Positions 43,416-55,479 of a DNA stretch of 64,000 nucleotides are shown here, in pieces. The stretch covers positions 24,617 through 88,616 of the forward strand of contig JAPJBO010000929.1 in NCBI GenBank assembly GCA_030068145.1. Reading direction: 5' to 3'. The notes under the pieces are model-generated. The model was not told the DNA's origin and searched no databases. It saw nothing but the letters and a program-made list of their open reading frames with translations. Each line of letters starts with the position of its first letter. Positions within the stretch are counted from its first letter, which is position 1. The translations under genes and the position numbers were made by a program. The DNA comes from Diplonema papillatum. Lineage: Eukaryota > Euglenozoa > Diplonemea > Diplonemida > Diplonemidae.

Positions 43416-44866
43416 GGTTTGCGTACTTTGCAGAATATCGCGACCGTGGTGCTTGTTCGCACCTTGGGGTGCTCGACTCCTAGATGCCGCTGTCATAGGA
43501 TAGACTGCAGGATCACCACTGGCAGTCACGTAGGTGACTACCTGGGACCCCCAGGGTGTCCCAGGTTTACCCGGTCTGTCAATTTACCCGTTCCAGCTTT
43601 TTTTAGTCCAGTTCAACATTATTCCAATTACGGTATTACAAGAGAAAAGTGCCTCAGGGGACGAATTCCAAAATGTAAAATGTGTGCCCAGCGGGGGACT
43701 GGTCCTTCTTTCGCATTACAATTCTTTTGACACCAGTCCCCCAAGGAGGCGCATTACCCTCATTGAAAAGGAACACAAAAAAGAGAACGATCCAATTGCA
43801 ACGACCGCAAAATTGCAAAAAAAACCCAAGATTACGACCCCCCCCCTGCAGCTTTCCTTGTTTTTCCTACTGCTTTTTCCGCCAATAGCGAGCGACGCTC
43901 TCTTGCGGGGAGGGCCCGACGATGACAACCAATTCCAAGTCCAAGCAACCCCGCTACACGGCGAAATTGCGAGTGACTTTTAGAAGGGGGGGGGGAGTAT
44001 TGAGACTAATTATTCAGCCAAAAGCACCAATAGTACGCCTGCTTCACAACTGCCGTCTTGAGCTGGGCAGCCGATGCTGAGAAGTCGGGCGACGAAGCTA
44101 CCACTGCACCAGACCCGCTTTCGTTTTGTTTGGCTTGTCGACATCCTACTACTAATACGCGGACCGGAGGTAAACGGTACGCGGGATGTCCATCGCCACA
44201 GATTGTTCTCCATACCAGTCAGTAGCGATTTGTGCAATTTATTGTTTCCTATCAGAGTCGAACCTATTTACTTTGCTTATAAAGGCATTTCGGCGCCTAC
44301 TATCCATCGCCAGAGTTGCACAGCATTGGTAGGCGTTAGCAAACGGCGTCTGCCATACAGGCGCTCGTAAACGCAAACGTTAGCACGATGTTGCAGCCAG
44401 CACTGCTCTGCAAACGAAAATTAAACTAAACCACAATAAACGCTAGAAAAAATTAGTTCCAACTGTCTCGGGGCGGGAGAGTAGGCAATGAAGAGTTGCT
44501 CACGCAAAGCCGGTCTGCAAACCGGAAGAGGCGTCACTCTCCATTCACTCACCAGTCCATGCGAGCGCTCGTTGCTTTTTTTTGTTTTTGGAAGCGGTAT
44601 TGACAGACTTCTGGTCTCCTGTTGTCCACGGCGAGAGTGCAAAGGCGACGGGTCTCTTGGGGCGCAGGTTTCTGGGGTGCGACCGCCGCGTGCAGCATTT
44701 TTTTTGTATAAGCACCCGCTTTGTAGGAAATGCTTGAGGAGACTGCCAGTTGCGAGAGATCAAAGGAGGTAAATGTGCTGTAGCCCACACGAAACACAGG
44801 CAAATCTGGTTTTAGTGGCGGGCGTAAGCGTTCAACAAAAAGGACCCACTTTGTAGTTGTATTGTT

Positions 44867-45153
44867 TTACATAAGCGCCAGCTTGAAAGGAAATGCTCGA
44901 CGATGCTGCCCGACAAAGAACCGAAGGGATCCCAAGTGCTGTAACTACCGAACCACGTGTTGAACGGACGTGAGGTCATGCGGGTCTACCCCTACACGAC
45001 AAATCACACGAACACAACAGGTCAAAAAACCTGAGTGAGAAAACAACACACGGTGGTGTAACACAAATCAGATTGTGTTTGTATTGTATTTGCCCCTTAC
45101 CTCTATATTTCCCCCCTTCCATTCGGAGTCGAAGCAGCTACGTCGAGTATTTT
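44867..45153 (-). repeat. Dispersed repeat R1, copy 2
   Basis: Full-length copy (CGCCAGCTTGAAAGGAAATG to AGCTACGTCGAGTATTT). Immediately left of it, 44697-44866 duplicates 41878-42092. Immediately right, CCCCCTCTAGCCTCC with AAATGCGCACAAGGCAG also occurs at 42098-42135, so these blocks may be one composite repeat. Confidence 0.8.
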
Positions 45154-45159
45154 TCTCCC

Positions 45160-46570
45160 CCTCTAGCCTCCTTCGAAATGCGCACAAGGCAGTCCCTTGA
45201 GGAAAGAACGAAAAAGCGAAGAACCGGAGAGAAAAGGAGTTTTCCACCTGCCACACTCTTGGGGTTGCAACTTCCCCCTTCTTTTTCCGTCTCGAGTGGC
45301 ACGTTCTTTTTAAGGTTGTGAGAAGTGATGGGCACCCGCAAGAATGCTTTGTGCGCTTCGCTCGTAGACCGTTTACGATCTTGACTGACTAATAAACTGA
45401 ACGCTTGAAAGGAAGAAAACTAAATGAGTTGCACTAACGATGGGGCAACCCCCCGAGATAGCCGCTGCATGGCGAGAGAACCAGGCTAGCCCAGGAGGTC
45501 ACACCACCAAACCCAAAACCTTCCTGGTGAGTGGTTCGTTACGCTTAGCATTCCCACAATGAATCGACAGAAAGTGTGGCATCCGAAAACTAATCACGGC
45601 CCTGAGTCGATTTTGAAAATATTCCAGGCGGTACCAGCAGACAGCTTTTCCTAGCCTTTGTCCACCCCTGACCTCAGCAGACCGAGATCACCAAGCTAAA
45701 AAAGAAGATTGTGTTTCAGGCACATCCATTCGACGAAAGGTTACGGGCCAAGTATCCTGCGGACAGCGTTCTCGATTCCGAACAAGCTGCGGTCCATCGC
45801 ACAAACCCCTTCTTTCTCTCGTCATCTTGCAGCATTACCCATTTCTTCTCACAGCTGAATAGGGTTCTGTCCTGGAGCACCCTGGTAAACGCGCGGGAAA
45901 ACAGCAATCGATTGGGCAGAGTGAAATAAGAATTCCCTCCTTCTATCGCTGTGGAAGCTCTTCGGGTGGTCTAGTCGTGGCAAGTCAACCAGACGTCCGC
46001 GCACATGTGCCAGGACACGTCCAAAGAGGTCTGCCGCGGACGGAAGCGCCAAGATACCTGCGCTGCACGTCGCCATCAGAGCAATGGCGGGCAAACGAAA
46101 ACGAAAAAAGAGAGAGGAAAAGCGAGAGAGAGAGATAACCTTTCCGCCCTTTCTTTTTTTTTTTTGGTCGAATGCCCGCTGCGCTGAAGTCGCACCGGGA
46201 AAAAAAAATCGCAGCACACACACACCTTTTTCCAACCAACCGAAAGGCTCTAGCAGGTGAAGATGCTTTTCATCTTGCCCCTACTGCAAATCTTTTTTTT
46301 TCTTAATATTTTATTTCCCTTCTCTGGGGAAGAGCTGCCGCGCCAAACCTCGCTTCTTTGTACCACATGCGGAGAAAAGAGAAAGAGAGACATAAATAGA
46401 GACAGAGAGGGTTTGGAGGAGGACGCTGGCGTGCGTCGGGGCCAGTGAGAAGCACCGGCCACCTTGCTAGATACATCCTGCCGCGGAAAAGGAGCCCTTT
46501 CATTCGCTGGGGTCAGCACCCCTGCGGAGGCCCTCTTCCGTGTGCCTTCACGCGGAAGGAAACAGTAGGC
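45160..46570. other. No supported gene
   Basis: No coherent frame. Purine/pyrimidine-rich tracts at 46085-46165 and 46370-46410. Short ORFs follow the low-complexity composition. Confidence 0.6.
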
Positions 46571-46574
46571 CCCC

Positions 46575-46805
46575 GTCAGTACATCTGTACTGACGGGAAC
46601 ATTTCCGGAACAACGGTTGCACATGAAAGAGAAAACGAAGCCAACGAAAAAGTGCTATTACAGGAAACCCCCCCCAGAGAGGTTTATACCCTGTACACGC
46701 GAAGAACAAGAAACTTTTGCCTTATCATTTTCATCACCTTTGGTCAGTTGATGCTGATCGTCCGTTGCTTCGTTTATCAGTGCAAGCCCCAACTCCGGAA
46801 ATGTT
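46575..46805 (+). repeat. Dispersed repeat R3, copy 1
   Basis: Matches 58797-58992 in order: TGACGGGAACATTTCCGGAA, AACGAAGCCAACGAAAAAGTG, CCCCCCAGAGAGGTTTATAC, ACACGCGAAGAACAAGAAAC and CAGTGCAAGCCCCAACTCCGG. Copy 1 has about 30 extra bases after AAGAAACTTT. A poor copy of the first block is at 48125-48155. Confidence 0.8.
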
Positions 46806-46809
46806 CCCC

Positions 46810-49120
46810 AAGTTTTTTTCTTGGGGGCCATCGGCCCCGCGGCAGAGTTTACCAAAAAGACACAAGGTTTTGACCCTGCATGGTATTCAAGATCCACAAC
46901 CCAAGCAGTCCTCAAGTACAAGTCGTCCAACTCAAAAAAAAGTGGGATCATTGCTCTCCAAGCAACTTTCAAACAGGTCCGACGAACCAACGTGTAGGAC
47001 TCTTCAACCGCCCCCAGGGCCAACATGAACGGAAACATTGACAGGCATTGGTCCTCAAACCAAACGCCGAAGGACCCACGAAGAGGGCCAAAGAGAGACG
47101 GGTCCCTGCAAATACTTGCGGGTCTACAATGTAGGCAAACCCCCGCATGAAGAAGACGTAGGGCGCAGCGTGTGTTTAGTGGTCATCCAGACTTCCTCAC
47201 CCGAAAAAAGAAAGCAGAAACGCAGATTCAAACCGGCACGCACAACCAAAACTGAAGCGCCCGTCTTTTGTGTGACGACAGCCATCAGACCAAAATTGTC
47301 ACCTGTATACTTTACGGAGCCTGACCTTCCTTCTGCCCTGGTATTCTGCACTGCGCAAGGCTTGCCCAGTGTCTCAGGCGATGCTCTGCGTTTATCGGCG
47401 TCGATAACTCCAACTAGGGGGCTAAAGACCTCAAGGAAAGCATGCGTCATGCCCGAGAGTTCTGAAAGTCGCTAGCACAGGATGTTCGTCGTCATGGCCC
47501 GAGATTCTTACTTCTGACAGCGGAGGTGCACACCCTGGCAGTCCCTCCGACCTTTTGTTTCTGAGCCAGAAGATGACCTGTCAGCCGGTCTAGTTTTTGC
47601 TGAAACTCGAACTGCCATGTGCAGTGGACCAGTGGACCAGCTACAGGCTTTGTGGACCAGCATCTGCAACGATGCGAGGAGGCATGGGCTATCTCTTGTC
47701 GTCTCTGAATGCTATTCCCATCGCGTCAGGATGCTGATCCTGAGGCTCAGCTGCATAAGAAAGTGTACTGCACCGAATGCAAAGATCTGCACGCCGCTAG
47801 CACGACCGACCTTCTTTCAGGCGTGTCTATACGCCCACGGAAACTACGCTTTCTCCAACCAATATTGTGACTGAGTTTCTGTATGTTCCTGCCACAATTG
47901 CAGGAGTTGGAGACCTCTACAACGTACCCCCACCTCCTCGTCTTATGTGTCCGTGGCTTATAGGACAGAAACACGGCGCAGACGGGACCAGTGCGGTGTT
48001 GAGCACATTCCAAGCACGTTCTTGCAAACCTTCCCCCCCTCCTTCCTTCGCGAAGAAAGAAAAGCGAAGGAAAAGCACCCCCTTCTTTTTCGCGTTCAGA
48101 ACAAATTTTTGGTAGCTCTTTTGTACTGAAGGAAACAATTCCGGAACAACCTGGCTGCAGACGAGGGACCGCCCCCTAACTTCGGGAAGCAATGGCTTGG
48201 AGGTGCACGGTAGAAAGCCGACGGGAGCGGCATATTTCTGGCAGAAATAATAGCTAGGATGCTCTGCATGCGGGGTATGCGACCTTATTCTGAGGCCGAA
48301 TTGGGGCCCATTTTCATCCGAGGAAGCCTTCTATGCATCCAAAGCAGACTCGTGCCAGCGTTTCCGCTGTCCGGCACCGGCGCGAGAACGTTGGCGCAGG
48401 CCACCAATACGAGTGCATGTGTGTGCGTGTGTGTGAAAGAATAAAGCAAAACTACGCATTTCTTCTTGTTTCATGGTTGGCGTAGTGATGCCCTTCTCGC
48501 TCTTCTCCTTTGTTCTCCCTCTCTCGGTGTTTCCAGCAATTTGGGATGATTCGGAAACTCAAGGATTCGGAATTAGCAAGTGACACGGGCAATTCCTCCC
48601 TTCTCCTTGTTCCCGGTATCTCTCCCTTCGATCAATTTGAGTTGATTGCCCTGTTGGTTTGACGTGTTTTCCCGAACAAGAGAGAAGGTCCAAATCAGAC
48701 CTTTCTCTCCAGCAATGTTCAAGAGAACGCATGCAGGTAGCTGGGGGAGGCCCTGGGACTTGTAGAACGTGACTACCCACACCCTTTAACTTGTTTTGAT
48801 GTGGTCTCTCTCTCACTCTCTCTCTCTCGCTCTCTCCCCGTTTGACGGAGGATTCCCCCGACGCGCTTACCTTTCTCCTTTTGTGAGCCGCAATCATGTG
48901 CTCAGCTCCTGTCCCACTCCAACGAAACTCGTACTTGTTCACGGAATTTCACACCCCTCGCTCCCACGACACTTGTTCCGGTATTTCAGCCCTTGCTCTC
49001 TCTCTCTCTCTCTCTCTCTGTTTCTCTATGTCTCGCCCCTCTCCTGTGCTCCTCTGTTTTCCGTACCCACCGCAAACCAAACATGAGGGGGAAGATGCCT
49101 GCAAAGCCCCTTCTTTCCGT
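46810..49120. other. No supported gene; R2 copy 3 and R11 copy
   Basis: 47150-47262 is R2 copy 3. 48440-48470 carries AATAAAGCAAAACTACGC shared with 14140 and 40202. 48540-48730 is the reverse complement of the R11 insert at 23632-23785. CT-rich runs at 48808-48836 and 48995-49020. The frame at 47038-47475 is not convincing. Confidence 0.55.
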
Positions 49121-49126
49121 TTTATT

Positions 49127-49558
49127 TTTACATAGGCGCCAGCTTGGAAGGAAATGCTCGACGAAGCTGCCAGACAACGAACCGAAGGGATACAAGTGCT
49201 GCAACTACCGAACCACGTGTTGAACGGACGTGAGGTCATGCGGGTCTACCCCGTGAGAGTGCCTACCTTGGTCCCCCCTGAGTAGGAAGCCGGACTCCAG
49301 GATTCTCAAAGCGGGTCACAGGCCCACCTGCCCTACGCGAGGCACGTGCCCAAGTCTCGTGCAGGACTTGGGCACGTGCCTTCTTGTTGCATTAGTGGGG
49401 AGTGGGGGGCACACTCACAACAGGTCAAAGTCCTGAGTGTGAAAACAACACACGGCGGTGTAAGCGAAGAACAAAACAGATTGTGTATTGCATTTGCCCC
49501 TCTACCTCTATATTTCCTTCCTTCCATTCGGAGTCAAAGCAGCTACGTCGAGTATCTT
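49127..49558 (-). repeat. Dispersed repeat R1, copy 3, with insert
   Basis: Same ends as the other copies, but about 165 bp (49250-49415) replaces the CTACACGACAAATCACAC segment. The insert contains the hairpin at 49340-49381. Confidence 0.75.
49340..49381. other. Perfect 17-bp stem hairpin
   Basis: AGGCACGTGCCCAAGTC at 49340-49356 pairs perfectly with 49365-49381 around an 8-nt loop. Each stem arm itself contains GGCACGTGCC. No terminator context; a small-RNA precursor or insertion-element end are possible. Confidence 0.6.
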
Positions 49559-49939
49559 TAGAAAAGCACCGTTGGGGCCTGAGGATAATGACCTTGGGGG
49601 CCTAATCGGGACCTTTAGGTCCTCCCCCCAAGTATGAGATGCTGCGGGAATTTGAGAAGCTCGTCACCGCAAAGGGGGGCAATTTCACTTGCGTCTTCAA
49701 TCCAGCGCAGAATTTGACATGGGGAGGCTTGGAGACTTAGGGATCGGGTCTGGAGGTGCCTTTGGAAGTTCCAAAGCTACTCGTGGCCCGCTGAACCCGG
49801 TGTGCCCTGAGCAACTCACGCATTCCTCTGACGGGTGCTGGTTTAGAGGCGTTCAGCCAAAATTCTAGCATCTCAGCGCTGTCCGATGGAACAACCAAGG
49901 GCTAGAAACGGTATTGCTGTCGAAATGCGCTGGCTCAAA

Positions 49940-50095
<156 letters not shown>

Positions 50096-50133
50096 CAGTA
50101 ACCTGTCTCTGACTGTCTAACGCGTTCCTCTAA

Positions 50134-50189
50134 AATAGGTGTTTAATTCAGCTAATCCCGAGCAAAGCCCCGGCAGGAGCGCGGATCTC
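50134..50189 (+). repeat. Split direct repeat A1 of the YR element
   Basis: AATAGGTGTTTAATTCAGC through GGAGCGCGGATCTC; the same 56 bp recurs at 53922-53977 (A2). Confidence 0.9.
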
Positions 50190-50196
50190 TCTGTGC

Positions 50197-50985
50197 ACGG
50201 CGTGCAGCTCGCTTGGTTTGAGATCCGTCTGGCCTCGATGACGTGCAGCTCGCTTGGCTGAGATCCGCCGTGCCACGTGCATGGCGTGCAGCTCGCTTGG
50301 TTTGAGATCCGTCTGGCCTCGATGACGTGCAGCTCGCTTTGGCTGAGATCCGCCGTGCCACGTGCATGGCGTGCAGCTCGCTTGGTTTGAGATCCGTCTG
50401 GCCTCGATGACGTGCAGCTCGCTTGGCTGAGATCCGCCGTGCCACGTGCATGGCGTGCAGCTCGCTTGGTTTGAGATCCGTCTGGCCTCGATGACGTGCA
50501 GCTCGCTTTGGCTGAGATCCGCCGTGCCATGTGCACGGCGTGCAGCTCGCTTGGTTTGAGATCCGTCTGGCCTCGATGACGTGCAGCTCGCTTTGGCTGA
50601 GATCCGCCGTGCCACGTGCATGGCGTGCAGCTCGCTTGGTTTGAGATCCGTCTGGCCTCGATGACGTGCAGCTCGCTTGGCTGAGATCCGCCGTGCCATG
50701 TGCATGGCGTGCAGCTCGCTTGGTTTGAGATCCGTCTGGCCTCGATGACGTGCAGCTCGCTTTGGCTGAGATCCGCCGTGCCACGTGCATGGCGTGCAGC
50801 TCGCTTGGTTTGAGATCCGTCTGGCCTCGATGACGTGCAGCTCGCTTTGGCTGCGATCCGCCGTGTCATGTGCACGGCGTGCAGCTCGCTTGGTTGAGGT
50901 CCGTCTGACCTCGATGACGTGCAGCTCGCTTCGGCTACCATCCGCCGTGCCACGTGCACGGCGTGCAGCTCGCTTGGATTGAGAT
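50197..50985 (+). repeat. 85-bp minisatellite in the element's 5' leader
   Basis: About nine units of 84-85 bp, each with two copies of GTGCAGCTCGCTT followed alternately by GGTTTGAGATCCGTCTGG and GGCTGAGATCCGCCGTG. Minus-strand frames of 212-291 codons across it are artefacts of a unit length close to a multiple of three. Confidence 0.95.
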
Positions 50986-50995
50986 GTGTCCGGGA

Positions 50996-51044
50996 GACGC
51001 GTCCGCGATCGGGCGCATGGCATGCGCCCGATCGCGGACGCGTC
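50996..51044. repeat. 24-bp perfect inverted repeat with 1-nt spacer
   Basis: GACGCGTCCGCGATCGGGCG... pairs perfectly over 24 bp with its mirror around a single G. It sits between the minisatellite and the gag-like frame and is GC-rich, so it would form a very stable hairpin or cruciform. Just downstream a 39-bp block (CGGCCTTCAACCTCTCGTC) is tandemly duplicated at 51109-51187. Confidence 0.9.
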
Positions 51045-51202
51045 AGATTGGTCAGGCGGGTGGGCGCCCGTCGCGGACGTGTGTACTTGTTTTATCTGGG
51101 CGCCGGGACGGCCTTCAACCTCTCGTCTTCAGCTTAAAACGGGAGACGGCCTTCAACCTCTCGTCTTCAGCTTGAAACGGGAGACAAAGGGGGGAAGATG
51201 AC

Positions 51203-51890
51203 ATGACGCTCGCTCAGTATTGGGATGGTCGTGCCGAGGTTGGCTTGATGGGTCCGGTGACACTAGGGGCCGCGTGTGACCGCCTGCTGAAGCTGGACAC
51301 CGATGTCCTCGGCGAGCTCCAGCTCACCCTAGTTGTGGCGTCGAAGGGTCCGGTGTTCTCTCCCACCGGCTGGCCGCAGGTCGGTGGGTTTAGGAACAGA
51401 GTTGACAGCGGGCCGGCAAGGAAGGGCTTGAGACGACTACAAGCCTTTGTCGACTCCGGCAGGAGGTGGAAAATGAACCGAGGGCGGCAGGGCGCTGTCG
51501 CCCGAGCTTCCTGTTTTCCCGCCAGCGTATCAGGCTGGTCATCATAGTCATCGACTCTCTCATCGTGGTCTTATCAGACCCCTATCACCAAGACGAAGAA
51601 GCGGGGTGCAGCGACCCCGCGGGCGGCCTGCAGGTACGTTCTTGGAACGGGCTCTGGGGTACCGGAAGTCAAGGACATGCCTCAAGTGGATAAGGAACTC
51701 CGGGAGGCGATCGGCTCCAGCGCCCTGTCCCCGGTGTTGGAGGCTCACCGCAGTCGCAGAGTATTTTTGGACCGCTGGAGGCGCAGGGCGGGGGACCGTG
51801 AAGGGGATGCCTGTCACGCGGCCCTTCTCAGCGAAGTGCTTGTCGAGCTGGGGATCGCCGAGCCCGACGGCCTCTTGGCGAATCTCAGGG
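51203..51890 (+). pseudogene. Gag-like region of the YR retrotransposon
   Basis: ATG at 51203 opens MTLAQYWDGRAEVGLMG..., 114 codons to a stop. A second frame from 51677 continues with VFLDRWRRRAGDREGD and LLSEVLVELGIAEPDGLL. By position (before the RT) and by basic/helical composition it is the gag or gag-pol linker region. At least one frameshift separates the two parts. No zinc knuckle seen. Confidence 0.4.
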
Positions 51891-51894
51891 AGGG

Positions 51895-53421
51895 TTGTCC
51901 GATGTCCAGCCAGGTGGGATACAGTCCCTGTATAGCCCGAGCCTGGGGGACCCGGAATTGTCAGTAGCGGAACTGATTCGCCGCCAGCCTGACGTGCTGG
52001 CGAGGGTCAGGAGGGCCGTCATGGGTGAGTCGGACTCCAACAGGGAAGGCATCTGGGCGTCGGTGCAGAAAGAGGTGGACAGAGGCTTCATGGTCGAGCT
52101 AGCGGAGCCGCCGACGAATTCGGTCTTTCTACGGCGCTTCATGGTTGCCCAGCTGAAGGCGGACCAGAAAGGGTGGCAGACGAAGCTCCGCGCGTGCGAT
52201 GACGGGCGTATGGCCCTGGTTAATAAGGCGGTCCACATGCGACGAAGGTCAAGCTGGACACCGTCGACGTTTCCGTGGGGGTGGCGCGGCAACTGGCCCA
52301 ACAGGCCTCCGGTAGGTTTGCCGGGGCGGCCTTCTACTCAGTAGGTTTGGACCATCGTGACGCCTACAGGCAGATGAAGGCGCAGAACGATGTAATCTGC
52401 AGGTGCGTGGTGGCGGAGGACCCGGACGGACTGTTGCAATTTTTCAGGCTCGACCGTCTGTCGTTTGGCGAGGCGGCAAGCGTTGTACACTACAACGCCT
52501 TGCGAAGGTCCTCGCCCGCGTCGTCCGTCGCGGCCTGTCGCTGCCGCTCCTGCAGTACTACGACGACTTCGCCTGTCCCTGCCGGCTGGAGGACAACCTA
52601 GTGCTCGCTGACACCTTAGAGCTGCTGGGCGGCATTTTGCGCACCTCTTTCAACGACGAAAAGACCTCACAGGGCAACAGCTTTCGGCACCTGGGCTTGA
52701 TTTTCTCGATAGACGGGGAGGGTGTGCACGTTTCCCTGTCGGAACCACGGAAGGAGAAACTGGTGTTCGTTCTGGAGGGCGTTCTCGCTCGCGACTCGCT
52801 CGCACCGGGCGAGGCGGCGTCGCGCCGGGAAACTAGGGTCCGCCTCGTCCTCCCTATTCCGCAAGGTGGGTAGGGCACCTCTCCAATCTCGATTCAGGCG
52901 CGCCAATGCGTCGTCCACGTACCGGGACTTCAAGCTGGGTCGCGAGCTTTGCTTATCGCTCCGGTGGTGGGTTGACGTCCTGAGGAGTGAGGTCCGTGTC
53001 TTTGAAAAGTCGGTTCCCCTCGGTGAGTCCGGATACGGGGACCAAGTGCGTCCTGTTCACGGATGCCTGCCCAAAGGGGCTGGGCGCCGTCCTTGTTGTT
53101 CTTACGGACGGCGTGGTGTCGTCTGTCGAGTACTACTCTTGCCCGGTTCCTGCCAGGGCGTCCGGGCTGCCGATTCACGCTTTGGAGTTCGCAGCCGTGT
53201 CGGTGGCGTTCGGTCTGTGGTTCAAAGAGATGACGGGCGTTGTCCAGGGTCAGTCCAGGGCTGGGATGCTGCTTGCCCCTGTCCACAGGTTGTGGCAAGG
53301 CATTGCCAGGGCGAAGGCTCGCGTATGGTTTGAGAGAGTTTCAAGCGAGATGAACATCGCGGACCTTCCAAGCCGCCTCGCCCAGTCCTTGGCCAGTGTT
53401 CCGTGGGCGGTGCCCGGTTAG
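51895..53421 (+). pseudogene. Reverse transcriptase-RNase H of the YR element, frameshifted
   Basis: Consecutive frames together give an RT-RNase H. Frame 1 (to about 52240): VQKEVDRGFMVEL, RRFMVAQ, CDDGRMALVNKAV. Frame 2 (about 52241-52500): VGLDHRDAYRQMKAQ, the first catalytic Asp motif. Frame 3 (about 52500-52870): QYYDDF at 52556-52570, the YxDD active site, then FNDEKTSQGNSFRHLGL, typical of the RT thumb. Frame 4 (52987-53421): RNase H with LFTDACPKGLGAVL, HALEFAAVSVAFGLW and MNIADLPSRL. Motif order and spacing fit DIRS-type pol. At least three frameshifts mean this copy cannot make an intact enzyme unless they are sequence errors. Confidence 0.7.
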
Positions 53422-53577
53422 GCGGGTGCCTAGCCTTCAGACGATTGATGAGGCGGTGGCAGATTTCTTGGTCCCGGGTACCCTCCAGTGCACATCCGTG
53501 CCGTAGGCGGCTGATTCTTGCGCGCTGATCTTTGGCTTCTCTTCTCTTTTGCGTCGGTCCATTGGGATAGAGCTATT

Positions 53578-53925
53578 GGGAAAATCCCAGAGTCCCGCGA
53601 GGCGAATGCGAGCAGCCAGGCATCGTGAGCCGGCCCGCCGCAGCCAGTTGTGTTAGATTGAAGCCAACTCGGGCCTTCGCCAGTTGAGCTGGAGTCTTGG
53701 CTGACTGATTCGGTAGCCAGGAGGACCGATCTCCCCAACTGAGGCAGCCGCCGGGCAGCCAACTTCGCCGGTCAGCTCGTTCCCAAGGTACCAGCAAGCC
53801 AGCTAAGGAGAGCTAACCGTGAATGATCCTTTGATTGGTGTGACATGAATTAAACGGATGTTAAATTGGCGGATGGAGAAGGAACAACGGCTCCGAGTGA
53901 CTCTCTCCAAGGAGGCAATTTAATA
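53578..53925 (+). repeat. Split direct repeat B1 of the YR element
   Basis: GGGAAAATCCCAGAGTCCCG through CTCCAAGGAGGCAATTTAATA; matched by B2 at 55480-55827. It begins about 155 bp after the RNase H stop. Confidence 0.9.
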
Positions 53926-53977
53926 GGTGTTTAATTCAGCTAATCCCGAGCAAAGCCCCGGCAGGAGCGCGGATCTC
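53922..53977 (+). repeat. Split direct repeat A2 of the YR element
   Basis: Identical to A1 (50134-50189); overlaps the end of B1 by AATA, giving a B1A2 junction. Confidence 0.9.
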
Positions 53978-54030
53978 CACCAAACCGGATCAGTCATTTG
54001 TTTCTCCCGCCCGCCCACCCGAAGAAAATA

Positions 54031-55363
54031 ATGACATGGGATGTTGCACGGTTAGACGGCATGAGGACGGGTTTCACGGACCCCGAGTGGGAGGCTCTGG
54101 TCGCGGAGCTGCCAGAGGGCATGTCCCTGACCTCCTTCCGTGTGTTGCCGTGCTGGGCGCTTCCCGAGCCGCGGCCGGCCGAGGAAGTCGGCAAGCGCTT
54201 TCGCAGCATGGTGGCAGAGCTAGGAGCGGGGCCCCGCGAACGGGGTCCCGCCCCAGGCGGGGACGGTGTCAAGGACACACCGACCCGGTCTCCGCCTGGT
54301 CAGCGAGCAAGGAGATGGACTCCGCAGAGGGCAGCGCTTAAGAGGCCCCTTGGTCGGAACTCGGCCGAGGTGGCCCGCAGGGCCATGCGGGCCCGTTACA
54401 CGACGGTCGGCTCGAAGGCCACATACGACTCGAACACGGCCGGGTACGTGTCGTGGTGTGGTAGCATGGGCGTTGAGCCCTACCCAACCACGGTAGAGAG
54501 GTTGGAGGAGTTCGGCGGTCACCTGCTGCTGATGGGCGACGACGGTGCAGCTTATAGGGCGCTCCAGAGCATCATAGCGTCCGTGCTGGCGGAGAACAAA
54601 GCCGCGGGGTGTGTTCTTGATGACCCGCTGAATATCGTGGGTAGGATGATGGCCGTCCTCGGGAAGGAGTCGCCGGGCCCACAGCAGGCGGAGCCGCTGG
54701 GCGTGAAGGAGTTCAGGGCGATCTTTGATGCCATCCGGACCACGGGCGACTGCGGCGCTGCCCTGCAGATTCTGGGCGAATTTATTACGCTACTCAGAAC
54801 TTCGAGTATGCGAGTGATCCGGGCGGAGGACGTCACTCTGAATGGAGGAAGGCTCAGGGTCGAGTGGCGCATGGCGAAGGGCAAAAGGGAATGCATGAGA
54901 TCCTTGACGTTCGAGGCCATAAACTTGGTGCCTCCGCCTACGCTTTCCGACCCGCCGGAGGGAGCACCGTCCTCCATCCGCTCCCAGTCGAGGTGTCCAC
55001 CCTCCTGAAGCGCTTGGCCGGGTCAAGTCAGCTCCTGTGCCCCAACTGCGGGTACCGCTCATTCAGGGAGGCACTCTGCGGTACAAGGACAAGGCGGGGT
55101 CTCTTCGCCGACATTAACGGGATGTCAGCCGGGAGGAGTCCAGGGAGCAGGCTCGCGTACACGACACACAGCGCCAGGGTTGTTGCTGCACGCTGCTGAA
55201 GGCGGGGACGGGGGTGATGCAGGTTTGCGAGCTGGGGGACTGGGCGTCGGAGGACATGGTGAGGTTGTACGGAAAGAAGCTCACGCGCGATCCGTATTGC
55301 GTGGAGGCGGTCCGGTTTTACAACCCGGTGAGCCTAGCTCACTGCTACGCCGCGCCCTCGTAG
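54031..55363 (+). pseudogene. Tyrosine recombinase of the YR element, frameshifted
   Basis: From the ATG at 54031 (MTWDVARLDGMRTGFTDPEW) the frame runs through a SAM-like N-terminal core-binding domain (TYDSNTAGYVSWCGSMGVEP) into the catalytic domain, with LLRTSSMRVIRAEDV carrying the first catalytic Arg (54795). A frameshift near 54900 moves to the frame with LCPNCGYRSFREAL and TTHSARVVAA, the HxxR box (His at 55167). A second shift just after it leads to LLKAGTGVMQVCELGDWASE and MVRLYGKKL, with the nucleophile Tyr at 55268, ending at 55363. All the main landmarks of a DIRS-type recombinase are present in order. Such enzymes insert a circular cDNA by site-specific recombination. It lies between A2 and B2. 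Confidence 0.75.
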
Positions 55364-55479
55364 GTCGGTCCTCCTCGGGGTTCGTATGAAGCTCCCTGCG
55401 TCCCACCCTTCCCTCTCTCCCCACTCCCCCGCAGTGGATCAAGGTTAGTCTCCCTGGCTTGCTGAGCTTGACCGGCGGA

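Noticed and set aside
43534..43983. 149-codon plus-strand ORF
   Set aside because: Composition changes along the frame, it contains homopolymer runs and there is no recognisable domain.
50117..51023. Minus-strand frames of 212, 280 and 291 codons
   Set aside because: Artefacts of the 85-bp minisatellite; amino-acid composition only mirrors the repeat.
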